DNA of 64,000 nt from Zea mays (GCF_902167145.1 NC_050099.1:246028588-246092587); one strand, 5' to 3'; numbered from the stretch's first letter, positions 44,830-57,780 are shown. The notes: generated by a model not told the origin, from the letters alone. A program made the numbers and translations.

Positions 44830-47585
44830 TGTCACACCCGGTTTTAGAAGGCAAACCGAATGCGAACCATGTACGTGCCAGGATCAGTTATTCACGTACA
44901 CAGCAGTTACATAATATGGACATCATCACACAGTGCTCAAAATAGTATTAATAAGGGAAATAGTCGATTACATCATACGTCTGAGACGTCCATATAGTTC
45001 TTACAATAAATCAAAGTGCGGAAAAGAAACGTAGATAACACGGCCTTCACAGGCAGCCGACTGGGGGTTGCCGCTAACCCACACCTAGAACTCGTCGTAA
45101 TCTTGGAACTCCTGGAAGTCTCCTTCCACAGCTTCATCTTCTCCTGAGCAGTGGTTGCAATGCTGACAACCTGGGGGGGGTTTGGTGTGTAGAGCAAGGG
45201 TGAGTACACATCAACATACTCAGCAAGTATCCTGTTTGGCTGTAGTGGACTAGCTTTATGTGGGGATAAGTCAAGCAGTTGCTTTTAGTTGGTCAGATTA
45301 TTATTTACTAGTAGAAAGCCAAGTTTTAGCATTAACCCAAGTTATTAACCCGATGTACCCTTTCCAAACGGAAAGAATACCACTTACCAGCACCATAGTC
45401 ATAACCAGAACCATCAATCTCATAACCACCTATACCACAATGTCTCTGATCAAGTATCACTAATCTCTGGAGCTCCCTTGGCCGCTCATAACCGCGAGCA
45501 CGGCTGATATATCAGTTTCATAACACTCTGCAGAGGTTGTGCACTTTACCCACAAGCCGTGATTCCCTCTCTGGCCCGGGCTTGCAAGACCCTTATTCAC
45601 TCCCGAGGTGAATGGCCAGGGATTCACTACGAAGCCTTTACAAAGATTCCCCGGGGCTGTAGCCACCCGTTAGGTTTCCTAAATGCACCGCACTCCTCCC
45701 CAAGGGGCGAACCCAAACTTGGCAGAGCGAGCCGCATACACCGAGCCCCATTGACGGCACGACGGCTAAGTGAACTACACCCCGGATCCTCTAATTATTC
45801 AGCTAAGGGCACCCCATTCCACCCTCATGGTTGCACTGTTTTCCCGGGCGGTCATCCATAGAACAGGTCCTTACGGAGAGGCACTCGAGAAACCGCTCGA
45901 GTCCCCTTGAAAACCACAAGTATAATCATAAAGAAGAACGGGAAAACAGCGTATCATAGATAATCACATCATGTTCATTGATTAGAGTTGAGCAATAGCA
46001 TCAGACTAAGTAGTAATAATCCGACCCAAATAGGTAAACAAGGACATGGATAACAAAAGCTAGTCAATCCTTAGGTTTAAATGTGTAATGCGGGAGGTGA
46101 ATTAAAGAATAAATAGGACAGAGATAGGTCAAAGGACACTTGCCTCCACCAAACGACTGCTGCTCAGGGGCTTCTCCTGCGAATTCCTCGGGCTCTTCGA
46201 CCGGATCGTTCTCTATGCGAGCGCAAACATACATACATACATCCACATATTTAATACAAAAGAACAGTACACCATACAAGATAACAAATAAAGCGAATAT
46301 GCATCAAGTATGACGTTCGATAACGCATTTGTTATGGTTAGAAAGAAACGGGAAAGGTCTCGCAGGGGGTTAAATCTTATGCACTAATGACACAATTGGT
46401 TTTTAACAAAATAATTCTGTTATACATATTTATATATACTAATGGAAACCTAATCACTTTTAGTTGATCAACATTGCACAGGGTAAACAATTAACTACGT
46501 GAATCAATAGCATAACGGAATTTTAAATTAAACTTCCTATTTTCCCATAGCATGAACAGTGATTAGCCTACTTAAAATACGGTAATTATGATCACAGAAA
46601 GTAAATAAAATAAAATAAAAAAAATAAAAAAAACAGAGGGGGGGGGGGCGGTTGAACCGGCCCTAGGGGCGGTTGAACCGGCCCGGGGGCAGGCGGCCGA
46701 GCTGGGGCGGCCGAGCGCGGGGGGCGGCCGAGCTGGGGCCGGGGGCGGCTGAGCCGGGGCCGAGGCCGGCTGAACCGGCCCGGGACAGGGGGGGCGCGAC
46801 CAGGGGCCAGGGCGGGCGGCGGGCGCGGCCAGGGGGCCGAGCGGGCGGCGGACGCGGCCAGGGGGCCGAGCGGGCGGCGGACGCGGCCAGGGGGCCGAGC
46901 GGGCGGGGCTGGGGGCGGCCGGGCGGCCGGGCGGCGCGGCCAAGGGCCAGCGGCCAAGGGGAGAAGGAGGGGAGGGGGAAGGAGAGAGGAGGGAGAAGGG
47001 GGAGGGGAGGGGGCTCACCGGCGAGGGGGGGGTGGCCGACGGCGAGGGCGCGCAGCCGGGGTCGGGGCAGCGGCGGCGGCTAGGGCAGGGAGGTGGGTGG
47101 GGGCGGCGGCTTGGGTGGGGAGGGAGAGAGGGAGAGAATGAGGGAGAGGGAGAGGGGATTTGGGGAAAAAGAGGGGGGGGGTGGGGGCGGCTGGGCCTGC
47201 TTTGGGCCCAAGAGGGGGGGCGCAAGGGGGCGGCTGGGCCGGCCGGGGTCGGCCCAGGGCGCGGGAGAGAGAGAGAGAGGGGAGAGAGAAAGAGAGAGAG
47301 AAAAGAGAAAGAAAGATCTTCTTCTCATTTTCGAAATCCGATCTTTCTACATGAATGCATTTGCACTTTCAAAGCAATCAAAAGAAATGCAAGGTTCGGC
47401 ATGGTGCATCAAGCAACATAAAGCATTTAGGGTTTTTATACGTACGGGAATTCCAAACCGGATCCCGCTAGAACTTTGGAAAAGGTCAAGGTTTAGCGAG
47501 GGGAAAAAGAAAAGGAAAAGGTAACGCCCGAATTTTGGCAAGTAAAGAAAAGAAAAAATTCAACTGCAAAATTCGGGGCGTTACA
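44830..47585 (-). repeat. 3' LTR of chromovirus
   Basis: On the minus strand it starts TGTAACGCCCCGAATTTTG and ends GGGTGTGACA. The plus strand is extremely G-rich at 46638-47280, including three near-identical 29 bp units (GCGGCCAGGGGGCCGAGCGG...) near 46825-46910. Overlapping frames there on both strands are composition artefacts. Confidence 0.94.
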
Positions 47586-47603
47586 AACCTATCCCCCTTA
47601 AAA
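47586..47603 (-). promoter_or_regulatory. Polypurine tract of chromovirus
   Basis: Minus-strand TTAAGGGGGATAGGTT directly abuts the 3' LTR, the expected plus-strand primer site. Confidence 0.75.
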
Positions 47604-47621
47604 GAATCTCGCCCTCGAGAT

Positions 47622-50600
47622 TCAGGGCTGGCTAGCAAAGAGCTCCGGGTACTTGGCCATCAGATCATCTTCACGCTCCCAGGTTGCTTCTTCCTCAGAG
47701 TGGTGACTCCATCTGACTTTGCACATTCTGACGGTCTTCCTTCGGGTGACTCTATCTGCAACCTCAAGGATCTGAGCTGGCTTCTCAACGTAGGTCAAGT
47801 CCTCCTGGACCTCAAGACCTTCCACTGGCAACTGCTCTTCTGGCACACGCAAACACTTCTTCAATTGAGACACATGAAAGACATCATGCACAGCAGACAA
47901 ATTCTCTGGCAAACTGAGCTGATAGGCCACTTCTCCACGTCTTGCAAGAATCTGATACGGACCAATGTAGCGGGGTGCCAGCTTGCCTTTGACTCCGAAT
48001 CTTCTGACTCCTCTGATCGGTGACACTTTCAGATAAACAAAGTCTCCGACTTCGAAACTCAGCTCTCTTCTTCTTGTGTCTGCATAGCTTCGCTGCCTCG
48101 ATTGCGCTATCTTCACATTCTCTCGAACCATCTTGATGTTCTCTTCGGCTTCAAGCAAAATGTCTGGCCCAAACACTTGCTTTTCTCCAGGCTGATCCCA
48201 TTGCAACGGAGTTCTGCAACTCCTTCCATACAGCGCTTGAAACGGTGACATCTTCAAACTGGCCTGATAACTGTTGTTATAGGAAAACTCTGCATAAGGC
48301 AATCGCTTGTCCCATCCGGACTGATCTTGCAACGCACAGGCTCTCAACATATCTTCAAGAATTTGATTGGTTCTTTCAGTCTGACCATCTGTCTGCGGGT
48401 GATAAGCTGAACTGAAATTCAGATGCGTGCCCAAGGCTTCATGCAACTGCTGCCAGAAATGAGAGGTGAACTGCGTTCCTCTGTCTGACACTATCTTCTT
48501 TGGCACACCATGAAGACAAACGATCCGAGACATATACAATTCTGCCAATACTGCACTGTTGTAGTTGGTCTTGACAGGTATGAAGTGGGCTGACTTGGTC
48601 AAGCGGTCCACTACTACCCAAATGGAATCGTAGCCGGCTCGAGTGCGAGGCAATCCGACTATGAAATCCATACCAATTTCATCCCATTTCCACTGAGGGA
48701 TCTGCAACGGTTGCAACAATCCAGCTGGTCTCTGGTGTTCTGCCTTAATTCTTCGACAACTATCGCACATAGCCACATGCTCTGCGATTTCTCTTTTCAT
48801 TCCGTACCACCAGAATTTCTTCTTCAGATCCTGATACATCTTCTCACTGCCAGGGTGAATCGAATAAGCTGTCTCATGAGCTTCCTTAAGAATCAACTCC
48901 CGAATAGACTGGACATTGGGAACACACAAGCGGTCTTTGAACCATACCACACCTTCTGCATCTTCTCGAAAATCTTTGCCTCTGCCATCTAGAATCAATC
49001 GCCGAATCTCACTGATCTTTTCATCATTCTTCTGCGCTTCTTTGATTTCGCGCTCCAAGGTAGGTTCCAACTCAACTGTAACTCCTCGCGAATTGTTCAG
49101 AAATCCGAGACTCAACCTGTCAAACTCCTTGGCCAACTCATAAGGCATCGGGCGAGCGACCATCAGATTGACTTGACTCTTTCTGCTCAGAGCATCTGCC
49201 ACTACGTTTGCTTTGCCTGGATGGTAATGAATCTCCAACTCATAGTCTTTGATCAATTCTAACCATCTTCGTTGCCTCATGTTCAACTCTGACTGAGTGA
49301 ATATGTACTTCAGACTCTTGTGGTCTGTGTAAACATCGCATTTCTGTCCATACAGATAGTGCCTCCATGTCTTCAGTGCGTGAACCACTGCTGCCAACTC
49401 TAGATCATGGATTGGGTAGTTCTTCTCATGAACCTTCAACTGTCGGGACGAGTAAGCCACAACTCTTCCCTCTTGCATCAACACACATCCCAAACCTGTG
49501 TAACAAGCATCGCAATACACCGAGAAGGGCTTGTGCACATCAGGCAAGACTAGGACAGGCGCTGTTGTCAACTTCTCTTTCAGCGCTTCAAAGGCCTCTT
49601 GGCATTTCTGGGTCCACTTGAACTCAACTTTGTTGCCTAGCAACGCTGTCATTGGTTTCGCAATCTTCGAAAACCCTTCAATGAATCGCCGATAATATCC
49701 GGCCATTCCAATGAAGCTCTTGATTCCTCTAGCATCCGTTGGCGCTTTCCAGTTCAAAATGTCTGCCACTTTCTTCGGATCCACAGCCAATCCTTCTTTG
49801 TTGATTATGTGACCCAAGAACAGGACTTCACTGATCCAGAACTCACACTTGCTCAACTTTGCATACAACTGGTGCTCTCGCAATCTCTGCAATACCATCC
49901 TCAAATGATCTGCATGCTCTTCTTCACTTTGAGAATAAACCAGAATGTCATCAATGAATACCACCACAAACTTATCAAGGTAATCCATGAATACACTGTT
50001 CATCAAGTTCATAAAGAATGCTGGCGCATTGGTCAAACCAAAAGACATCACTGTGAACTCATATAAACCATACTTGGTAATGAATGCCGTCTTCGGAATG
50101 TCCGAAGGTCGGATCCTGAGCTGATGATAACCTGACCTCAGATCGATCTTGGAGAACACACTGGCTCCTCTCAACTGGTCGAACAGATCTTCTATTCTGG
50201 GCAAGGGATACTTGTTCTTGATCGTGACTTCATTCAAAGCTCGGTAATCAATACACATCCTCTTGGTGCCATCTTTCTTCTCCACAAACAAGACAGGGGC
50301 GGCCCAAGGCGAGGTGCTTGGCCGGATGTAACCTTTCTCTGACAGCTCATCAATTTGCTTCTTAAGTTCATCCAACTCTGGTCCAGATATTCTGTAAGCT
50401 CTCTTGAAGATAGGGGCGGTTCCAGGAAGAAGCTCTATAGCAAACTCAACTTTTCGCTCTGGTGGCATACCCGGTAAATCCTTTGGAAACACATCTGGGA
50501 ATTCAGACACAACCTTGATACTCTCAATTGGATCTGCTTCACTGCTATCGACAGCCATCTGATAACAACTTCCTTTCTTCGGCTCAGGTGGGACTAACTC

Positions 50601-52205
50601 GGTCACCACTTCCTCTCCTAGTGGGGACACCAACTTGATTGTCCTTTTATCACAACTGATAACTGCCTGATACTTATCTAGCCAATTCATCCCTAGGATG
50701 ACATCTATTCCCTGAGTACCCATTACTATAAGGTTGGCGGGAAATGCTATCCCCCTTATTTCCACACTTACATTTAAACAAATGCTATCAGCTCGAATTC
50801 TACCACCGGCTGAGTCAATTTGAATGGGGGTTAACATGGTTGTAGTTGGAAGATTATGTGCTTCTACCCATGATGCAGTAATGAAAGAATGTGTTGCTCC
50901 AGTATCAAATAACACTTCTGCAATATGGGAATCGACTGGGAACATACCTACTGTCATGTCGGGGGTCTCCTGAACTGCTTCAGCCTCCAAGTGATTCAAT
51001 CTTCCATGATTATAGCGCTGCTGAGAGCGATTGCCTGCTCCAGGCTGAGGCACATTCTGCTTTGCTGGGGCATTGGGGCCTGACTGCTGCTGGGCTGCCT
51101 TCTTCGGACATTGCATCACCCAGTGGCCTTGCTCTCCACAGTGGAAACATGCCCTGTTTCCAACTTGAGCTGGTGCTGCCTGACTGTTCTGCTGATTTGC
51201 TGGGGCAGGAAGACGAGGTGCTTGCTGATTCTGCTTTTGAAACTGACCTCCTGACTGATTGCTCTGACGGTTCTGGTACTGATTCTGAGGGTACTGCCTT
51301 TGGAACTGCTGATACTGCTGACGCTGCTGATGCTGCTGAGGTGGACGCTGGTTCTGCCTGAACTGCTGAGGTTGATTGCCTGAGAAACGGGGACGGCTGC
51401 TGCTTCCAGGCTGGGGTCCACTGATCTTGCGCTTACGATCTTCCATCTCCTTACGCTTCCTTTCTGTCATGATCGCTCTGTCAATCAGGTGCTGGAATGT
51501 CGGGAAGGTGTGATTCATCAGTTGGTACTGCAGGGGGTCAACCAAGCCTCTCAGGAAACGGTACTGCCGCTTGGCGTCGGTGTTGACATCTTCAGGAGCA
51601 TAGCGAGACAATTGCAGAAACCTGTCTCGGTACTCACTGACAGACAATGGCCCTTGCTTGAGGGCCAGGAACTCCTCCTTCTTCACTGTCATCAGACCTG
51701 CAGGTACATGGTACTGGCGAAAGCTACTCCTGAATTCTTCCCAAGTGATGGTGTCGGGGTTGGCATGGGTGGCGAGTTAAGACTCCCACCATGATTGGGC
51801 TGCTCCTCTCAACAGACGGGGACCATACAAGACTTTCTCCCTGTCATCACACTGAGCGGTATGCAACTCCCGCTCCACAGTGCGCAGCCAATCTTCAGCA
51901 TCCATGGGGTCAGAAGAATGAGCGAACGTTGGTGGATGACCTCTCATGAATTCAGCACGCTTGTTTCTAGGCATCTGAGGCATCTGAGGCTGGGGTGGAG
52001 CCTGCTGCTGTTGCTGCTGCTGCTGCTGCTGAATGGCGGCCAGAGTCTGACCGATGGCTTGAACTGCCTGAGTCTGCATCAGAAACATCTGCTCAATCGA
52101 CATCGGGGGCGGGGGCGGCAGGTGCTGCTGCTGGGGCACCTCATCCTGCGGAGCGGCTCGCTCCTGCTGAGCACGCCTTCCTCCTCTGCGCCTGTTCTCT
52201 GACAT
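47622..52205 (-). CDS. Chromovirus gag-pol polyprotein with one in-frame stop
   Basis: The frame starts at [17 protein letters not shown] (52205), runs 142 codons to TAA (51777-51779) after AAQSWWES, and then stays open in the same frame for about 1385 codons to 47622. Domains in order: gag with a Gln-rich stretch, a second gag block ([19 protein letters not shown]), CCHC knuckle [14 protein letters not shown], aspartic protease ([11 protein letters not shown]), reverse transcriptase ([11 protein letters not shown]), RNase H ([23 protein letters not shown]), integrase zinc and core ([42 protein letters not shown]), GPY/F region ([18 protein letters not shown]) and a chromodomain-like C-terminus ([20 protein letters not shown]). 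The single stop in gag would block the full product. Coordinates span the stop. Confidence 0.92.
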
Positions 52206-52609
52206 CTGCAGAACGCAACCACACATCAGAACTGATCTGGCAAAGCTTGCAGCATAAGAAAAGAGTATAGAATTCTCCAACAGCACTGAACAGATGAGCA
52301 TCTTCACTGATCTCCAACACAGACCACACAGCTTCTCAGATAAAGAGGAAAGGAGAATAATGGGTTTCCCAACTATATAACTAACTTTATTGACATAGTA
52401 TGTAAACCAAAATGCAGGGGATACCCACACTCTGGTGACAATCATTACAAAGATCCAAACCAAACATAGTTCATCATGACAAACATAAATGCACAGGATG
52501 TAGCAAACTACCCTGTCTAACTAAAACTAACTAAGACCGAGACTAACGCTAAGACTGAAGCTTCTATGTATATATTTTCGTATTAATTACAAGATCCAAC
52601 TCTAACGAT

Positions 52610-53623
52610 CTATGGTTCTAGGTTGATCTTGGTCTTGCAGGCGGGATTGCCATAAGACTGGTGTCCACGCTGAGGTGAGCGGTACGGGTGCTGAGTTCCA
52701 ACGGGAGCGGGGGAACCACCGTCCAGAAAACGACGTTCCGCGCGCTCAGCCCGCAGCAGGGCGATCTCAGCACGGGCCCTACTCAGCTCGTCTAGTGCAT
52801 GGTCCAGCTCCGTGTTTAGCACGGCGGCTAGGTTGACTGTGCTGCTCAACCTAGGATTGCCCTCACCGACAGGTGAGACAATCACGCCTCCTGTGCTGCC
52901 AGATGAACGGCGGGGGTAATACTTCAGGTCAAGACCGTCAGCTGCCCCACCGAAAACCGAGCAGTAGTGCGAAAGCGCACGCCGTGCAGCATCTTGCATG
53001 GCTGCCTCAGCTGAGTCCCGCTCAGAGATAGAATAGTGCTCTGAACAGGCCTCTGCACCCTGGAGACTGTCCTCCGGGCAGCGCACCAAGCAAGTTGCCT
53101 CCCAGCGGTCCGGGTAGACCCCGCGACTATGCTGGTAGACCACACAGCGATACTCGACGGACCAAGTATGCCGGTCAAATGCCCGACGTAGCAGGGTGTC
53201 GAGCGCATCATGGAAGTGACACCCGCGAGCAGCGTCGCGAGTGATGGGTCGAGCAACCCATCCTTCCGGCTCAGGGTTAGCAGAGAAGTCGGTGTCGTGG
53301 CTCGAGCTGTCGTCGCCTCCTTCGTCGTCTGGGTCTCCTCCAGCAGCTACTTCAGAGGCTGGGGCGCCCAGTGGTGGTGCAGGGGGCGGCTCCAGAGGAA
53401 GCACAGGGGAGCAGCTCCTCACAGACTCTATCTCCTGGTGGAGCGAGAAGGAAGAGCTCTGCTGCTCCTGTCGTCGACGCTCCTGCTCCTCACGCAGGCG
53501 GTGGTGTAGTCTCTCCAAGTGGCTGGACTGTCCGGCCACGGGACGGCGAAGCGGACGCTCAGCAAGGCGGGAAGGTAAGAAGGGGATGACTGACTTTCGT
53601 GCAGTGTGTCTAAGTCGAGCCAT
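52610..53623 (-). CDS. Extra ORF of the chromovirus, function unknown
   Basis: 337 codons, same strand as gag-pol, between the PBS (53879) and gag (52205). Not part of gag or pol. The N-terminal third is basic and Glu/Arg/Gln-rich (RLREEQERRRQEQQ), followed by a Pro-rich and acidic segment. The centre (about residues 150-240) is compact and Cys/Tyr/Trp-containing: WSVEYRCVVYQHSRGVYPDRW, EATCLVRCPED, SERDSAEAAMQDAARRALSHY. The pattern of beta strands followed by an Ala-rich helix loosely recalls a double-stranded-RNA-binding fold, which is only an inference. A short coiled-coil-like segment (LDELSRARAEIALLRAERAERR) precedes the C-terminus. Additional ORFs are known in several plant LTR elements; no function can be assigned. 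Confidence 0.75.
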   Translation of the reverse strand: MARLRHTARKSVIPFLPSRLAERPLRRPVAGQSSHLERLHHRLREEQERRRQEQQSSSFSLHQEIESVRSCSPVLPLEPPPAPPLGAPASEVAAGGDPDDEGGDDSSSHDTDFSANPEPEGWVARPITRDAARGCHFHDALDTLLRRAFDRHTWSVEYRCVVYQHSRGVYPDRWEATCLVRCPEDSLQGAEACSEHYSISERDSAEAAMQDAARRALSHYCSVFGGAADGLDLKYYPRRSSGSTGGVIVSPVGEGNPRLSSTVNLAAVLNTELDHALDELSRARAEIALLRAERAERRFLDGGSPAPVGTQHPYRSPQRGHQSYGNPACKTKINLEP

Positions 53624-53866
53624 CTACAAAAGACATCGCAAGCAAAAGGGTGAGAACAGAATTAATATGACCAGCAAGTAATGAATCATAAATAAATGAA
53701 GGATCAGAATAAAACATAATTTTCAGCAAGGTATAATATATAGTAGAACATAGGTTTGGTCAGTAGGACCAACTTTTGAAGGGATATCAAAGTCAAGGAA
53801 GAGACAGAGGTCTATAATCCTTAGAACGACCATTCTACTCTAGGTTAGCGGTCCTACAGTCAGCAC

Positions 53867-53879
53867 GCCTTTGATACCA
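53867..53879 (-). promoter_or_regulatory. Primer binding site of chromovirus
   Basis: Minus-strand TGGTATCAAAGGC begins four bases after the 5' LTR and resembles the initiator methionine tRNA 3' end. Confidence 0.7.
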
Positions 53880-53883
53880 CTTA

Positions 53884-56643
53884 TGTCACACCCGGTTTTA
53901 GAAGGCAAACCGAATGCGAACCATGTACGTGCCAGGATCAGTTATTCACGTACACAGCAGTTACATAATATGGACATCATCACACAGTGCTCAAAATAGT
54001 ATTAATAAGGGAAATAGTCGATTACATCATACGTCTGAGACGTCCATATAGTTCTTACAATAAATCAAAGTGCGGAAAAGAAACGTAGATAACACGGCCT
54101 TCACAGGCAGCCGACTGGGGGTTGCCGCTAACCCACACCTAGAACTCGTCGTAATCTTGGAACTCCTGGAAGTCTCCTTCCACAGCTTCATCTTCTCCTG
54201 AGCAGTGGTTGCAATGCTGACAACCTGGGGGGGGGTTTGGTGTGTAGAGCAAGGGTGAGTACACATCAACATACTCAGCAAGTATCCTGTTTGGCTGTAG
54301 TGGACTAGCTTTATGTGGGGATAAGTCAAGCAGTTGCTTTTAGTTGGTCAGATTATTATTTACTAGTAGAAAGCCAAGTTTTAGCATTAACCCAAGTTAT
54401 TAACCCGATGTACCCTTTCCAAACGGAAAGAATACCACTTACCAGCACCATAGTCATAACCAGAACCATCAATCTCATAACCACCTGTACCACAATGTCT
54501 CTGATCAAGTATCACTAATCTCTGGAGCTCCCTTGGCCGCTCATAACCGCGAGCACGGCTGATATATCAGTTTCATAACACTCTGCAGAGGTTGTGCACT
54601 TTACCCACAAGCCGTGATTCCCTCTCTGGCCCGGGCTTGCAAGACCCTTATTCACTCCCGAGGTGAATGGCCAGGGATTCACTACGAAGCCTTTACAAAG
54701 ATTCCCCGGGGCTGTAGCCACCCGTTAGGTTTCCTAAATGCACCGCACTCCTCCCCAAGGGGCGAACCCAAACTTGGCAGAGCGAGCCGCATACACCGAG
54801 CCCCATTGACGGCACGACGGCTAAGTGAACTACACCCCGGATCCTCTAATTATTCAGCTAAGGGCACCCCATTCCACCCTCATGGTTGCACTGTTTTCCC
54901 GGGCGGTCATCCATAGAACAGGTCCTTACGGAGAGGCACTCGAGAAACCGCTCGAGTCCCCTTGAAAACCACAAGTATAATCATAAAGAAGAACGGGAAA
55001 ACAGCGTATCATAGATAATCACATCATGTTCATTGATTAGAGTTGAGCAATAGCATCAGACTAAGTAGTAATAATCCGACCCAAATAGGTAAACAAGGAC
55101 ATGGATAACAAAAGCTAGTCAATCCTTAGGTTTAAATGTGTAATGCGGGAGGTGAATTAAAGAATAAATAGGACAGAGATAGGTCAAAGGACACTTGCCT
55201 CCACCAAACGACTGCTGCTCAGGGGCTTCTCCTGCGAATTCCTCGGGCTCTTCGACCGGATCGTTCTCTATGCGAGCGCAAACATACATACATACATCCA
55301 CATATTTAATACAAAAGAACAGTACACCATACAAGATAACAAATAAAGCGAATATGCATCAAGTATGACGTTCGATAACGCATTTGTTATGGTTAGAAAG
55401 AAACGGGAAAGGTCTCGCAGGGGGTTAAATCTTATGCACTAATGACACAATTGGTTTTTAACAAAATAATTCTGTTATACATATTTATATATACTAATGG
55501 AAACCTAATCACTTTTAGTTGATCAACATTGCACAGGGTAAACAATTAACTACGTGAATCAATAGCATAACGGAATTTTAAATTAAACTTCCTATTTTCC
55601 CATAGCATGAACAGTGATTAGCCTACTTAAAATACGGTAATTATGATCACAGAAAGTAAATAAAATAAAATAAAAAAAATAAAAAAAACAGAGGGGGGGG
55701 GGCGGTTGAACCGGCCCTAGGGGCGGTTGAACCGGCCCGGGGGCAGGCGGCCGAGCTGGGGCGGCCGAGCGCGGGGGGCGGCCGAGCTGGGGCCGGGGGC
55801 GGCTGAGCCGGGGCCGAGGCCGGCTGAACCGGCCCGGGACAGGGGGGGCGCGACCAGGGGCCAGGGCGGGCGGCGGGCGCGGCCAGGGGGCCGAGCGGGC
55901 GGCGGACGCGGCCAGGGGGCCGAGCGGGCGGCGGACGCGGCCAGGGGGCCGAGCGGGCGGGGCTGGGGGCGGCCGGGCGGCCGGGCGGCGCGGCCAAGGG
56001 CCAGCGGCCAAGGGGAGAAGGAGGGGAGGGGGAAGGAGAGAGGAGGGAGAAGGGGGAGGGGAGGGGGCTCACCGGCGAGGGGGGGTGGCCGACGGCGAGG
56101 GCGCGCAGCCGGGGTCGGGGCAGCGGCGGCGGCTAGGGCAGGGAGGTGGGTGGGGGCGGCGGCTTGGGTGGGGAGGGAGAGAGGGAGAGAATGAGGGAGA
56201 GGGAGAGGGGATTTGGGGAAAAAGAGGGGGGGGGGGGTGGGGGCGGCTGGGCCTGCTTTGGGCCCAAGAGGGGGGGGGCGCAAGGGGGCGGCTGGGCCGG
56301 CCGGGGTCGGCCCAGGGCGCGGGAGAGAGAGAGAGAGGGGAGAGAGAAAGAGAGAGAGAAAAGAGAAAGAAAGATCTTCTTCTCATTTTCGAAATCCGAT
56401 CTTTCTACATGAATGCATTTGCACTTTCAAAGCAATCAAAAGAAATGCAAGGTTCGGCATGGTGCATCAAGCAACATAAAGCATTTAGGGTTTTTATACG
56501 TACGGGAATTCCAAACCGGATCCCGCTAGAACTTTGGAAAAGGTCAAGGTTTAGCGAGGGGAAAAAGAAAAGGAAAAGGTAACGCCCGAATTTTGGCAAG
56601 TAAAGAAAAGAAAAAATTCAACTGCAAAATTCGGGGCGTTACA
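53884..56643 (-). repeat. 5' LTR of chromovirus
   Basis: Partner of 44830-47585 with the same termini (TGTAACGCCCC ... GGTGTGACA on the minus strand). It is 4 bp longer, owing to G-run length differences. Confidence 0.94.
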
Positions 56644-57735
56644 TGTAGGCTCCTCCTTCTTTTCCTCTGTCGCCTTGAATGCTACGGGTTGAGCTTCGGA
56701 CGTGGAGGGATCATCAAGCTCGTTGATCTTCCTCGAGCCTTCGATCATGCACTCAAAACTTACAAAATTCCCGATTACTTCCTCGGGAGTCATTAGTGTA
56801 TATCTAGGGTTGCCACGAATTAATTGAACTTGAGTAGGGTTAAGAAAAATAAGTGATCTTAAAATAACCTTAACCATTTTGTGGTCATCCCATTTCTTGC
56901 TCCCGAGGTTGCACACTTGATTCACCAAGGTCTTGAGCCGGTTGTACATATTTTGTGGCTCCTCCCCTTTGCGAAGCCGGAACCGACCGAGCTCCCCCTC
57001 GATCGTCTCCCGCTTGGTGATCTTTGTAAGCTCATCTCCTTCGTGTGCGGTTTTGAGTACATCCCAAACCTCCTTGGCGCTCTTCAACCCTTGTACTTTG
57101 TTATACTCCTCTCTACTTAGAGAGGCGAGGAGTATGGTTGTGGCTTGGGAGTTGAAGTGCTCGATTTGGGTCACCTCATCCTCATCATAGTCTTCATCCC
57201 CTACAGATGGTACCTGTGCACCAAACTCAACAACATCCCATATACTTTTGTGGAGTGAGGTTAGATGAAATCGTATTAAATCACTCCACCTAGCATAATC
57301 TTCACCATCAAATGTTGGTGGTTTGCCTAATGGGACGGAAAGTAAAGGTGTATGTTTAGAAATGCGAGGGTAGCGTAGGGGAATCTTACTATACTTCTTG
57401 CGCTCTTGGCGCTTAGAAGTGACGGACGTCGCGTCGGAGCCGGAGGTGGATGCCGATGAAGAATCGGTCTCGTAGTAGACCACCTTCCTCATCCTCTTTT
57501 TCTTGTCCCCACTCCGTTGCGGCTTGTGGGAGGAAGACTTCTCCTTCTTCTCTTTGTGTGAAGAAGATTTCTTATCCTTCCCTTTGGAGGAGTCCTTCTT
57601 CTTCTCCTTCCCTTTGGAGGAGTCTTTCTTCTCCTTCCTCTTGGTGCGGGACTCTTCCGATGAAGTGCTCCCGTGGCTTGTAGTAGGCTTTTCGCCGGTC
57701 TCCATCTCCTTCTTGGCGTGATCTCCCGACATCAC
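56644..57735 (-). pseudogene. Outer Sirevirus gag, N-terminal part
   Basis: It starts MMSGDHAKKEMETGEK at 57735, nearly the same as the inner Sirevirus gag, with the Lys/Ser-rich repeats (KDSSKGKEKK) and the gag core. It stays open up to the chromovirus insertion point and then runs into its LTR. The continuation is at 44829 downward. Confidence 0.9.
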
Positions 57736-57766
57736 TTCGAGCGGTTAGGCTCTAATGAAGCACCGG

Positions 57767-57778
57767 GCTTTGATACCA
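57767..57778 (-). promoter_or_regulatory. Primer binding site of outer Sirevirus
   Basis: Minus-strand TGGTATCAAAGC, close to the inner element's TGGTATCAGAAGC but one base shorter, two bases after the 5' LTR. Confidence 0.75.
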
Positions 57779-57780
57779 AT

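Larger units (their letters stand above)
44830..56643 (-). mobile_element. Ty3/gypsy chromovirus, almost intact
   Basis: 11.8 kb with LTRs 44830-47585 (3') and 53884-56643 (5') and a TGTAG target copy on both sides (44825-44829, 56644-56648). The order from the 5' side is LTR, PBS, extra ORF, gag-pol with a C-terminal chromodomain-like region, PPT, LTR. The LTRs are nearly identical; differences seen are G-run lengths and at least one substitution. Long LTRs of about 2.75 kb and the chromodomain-like end suggest the Tekay/Del type. It sits inside the gag of the outer Sirevirus. Confidence 0.95.

Noticed and set aside
46572..47421. Several Pro/Arg/Gly-rich frames on both strands (and again at 55592-56582)
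   Set aside because: They lie in the G-rich LTR, overlap each other on both strands and consist of low-complexity residues.
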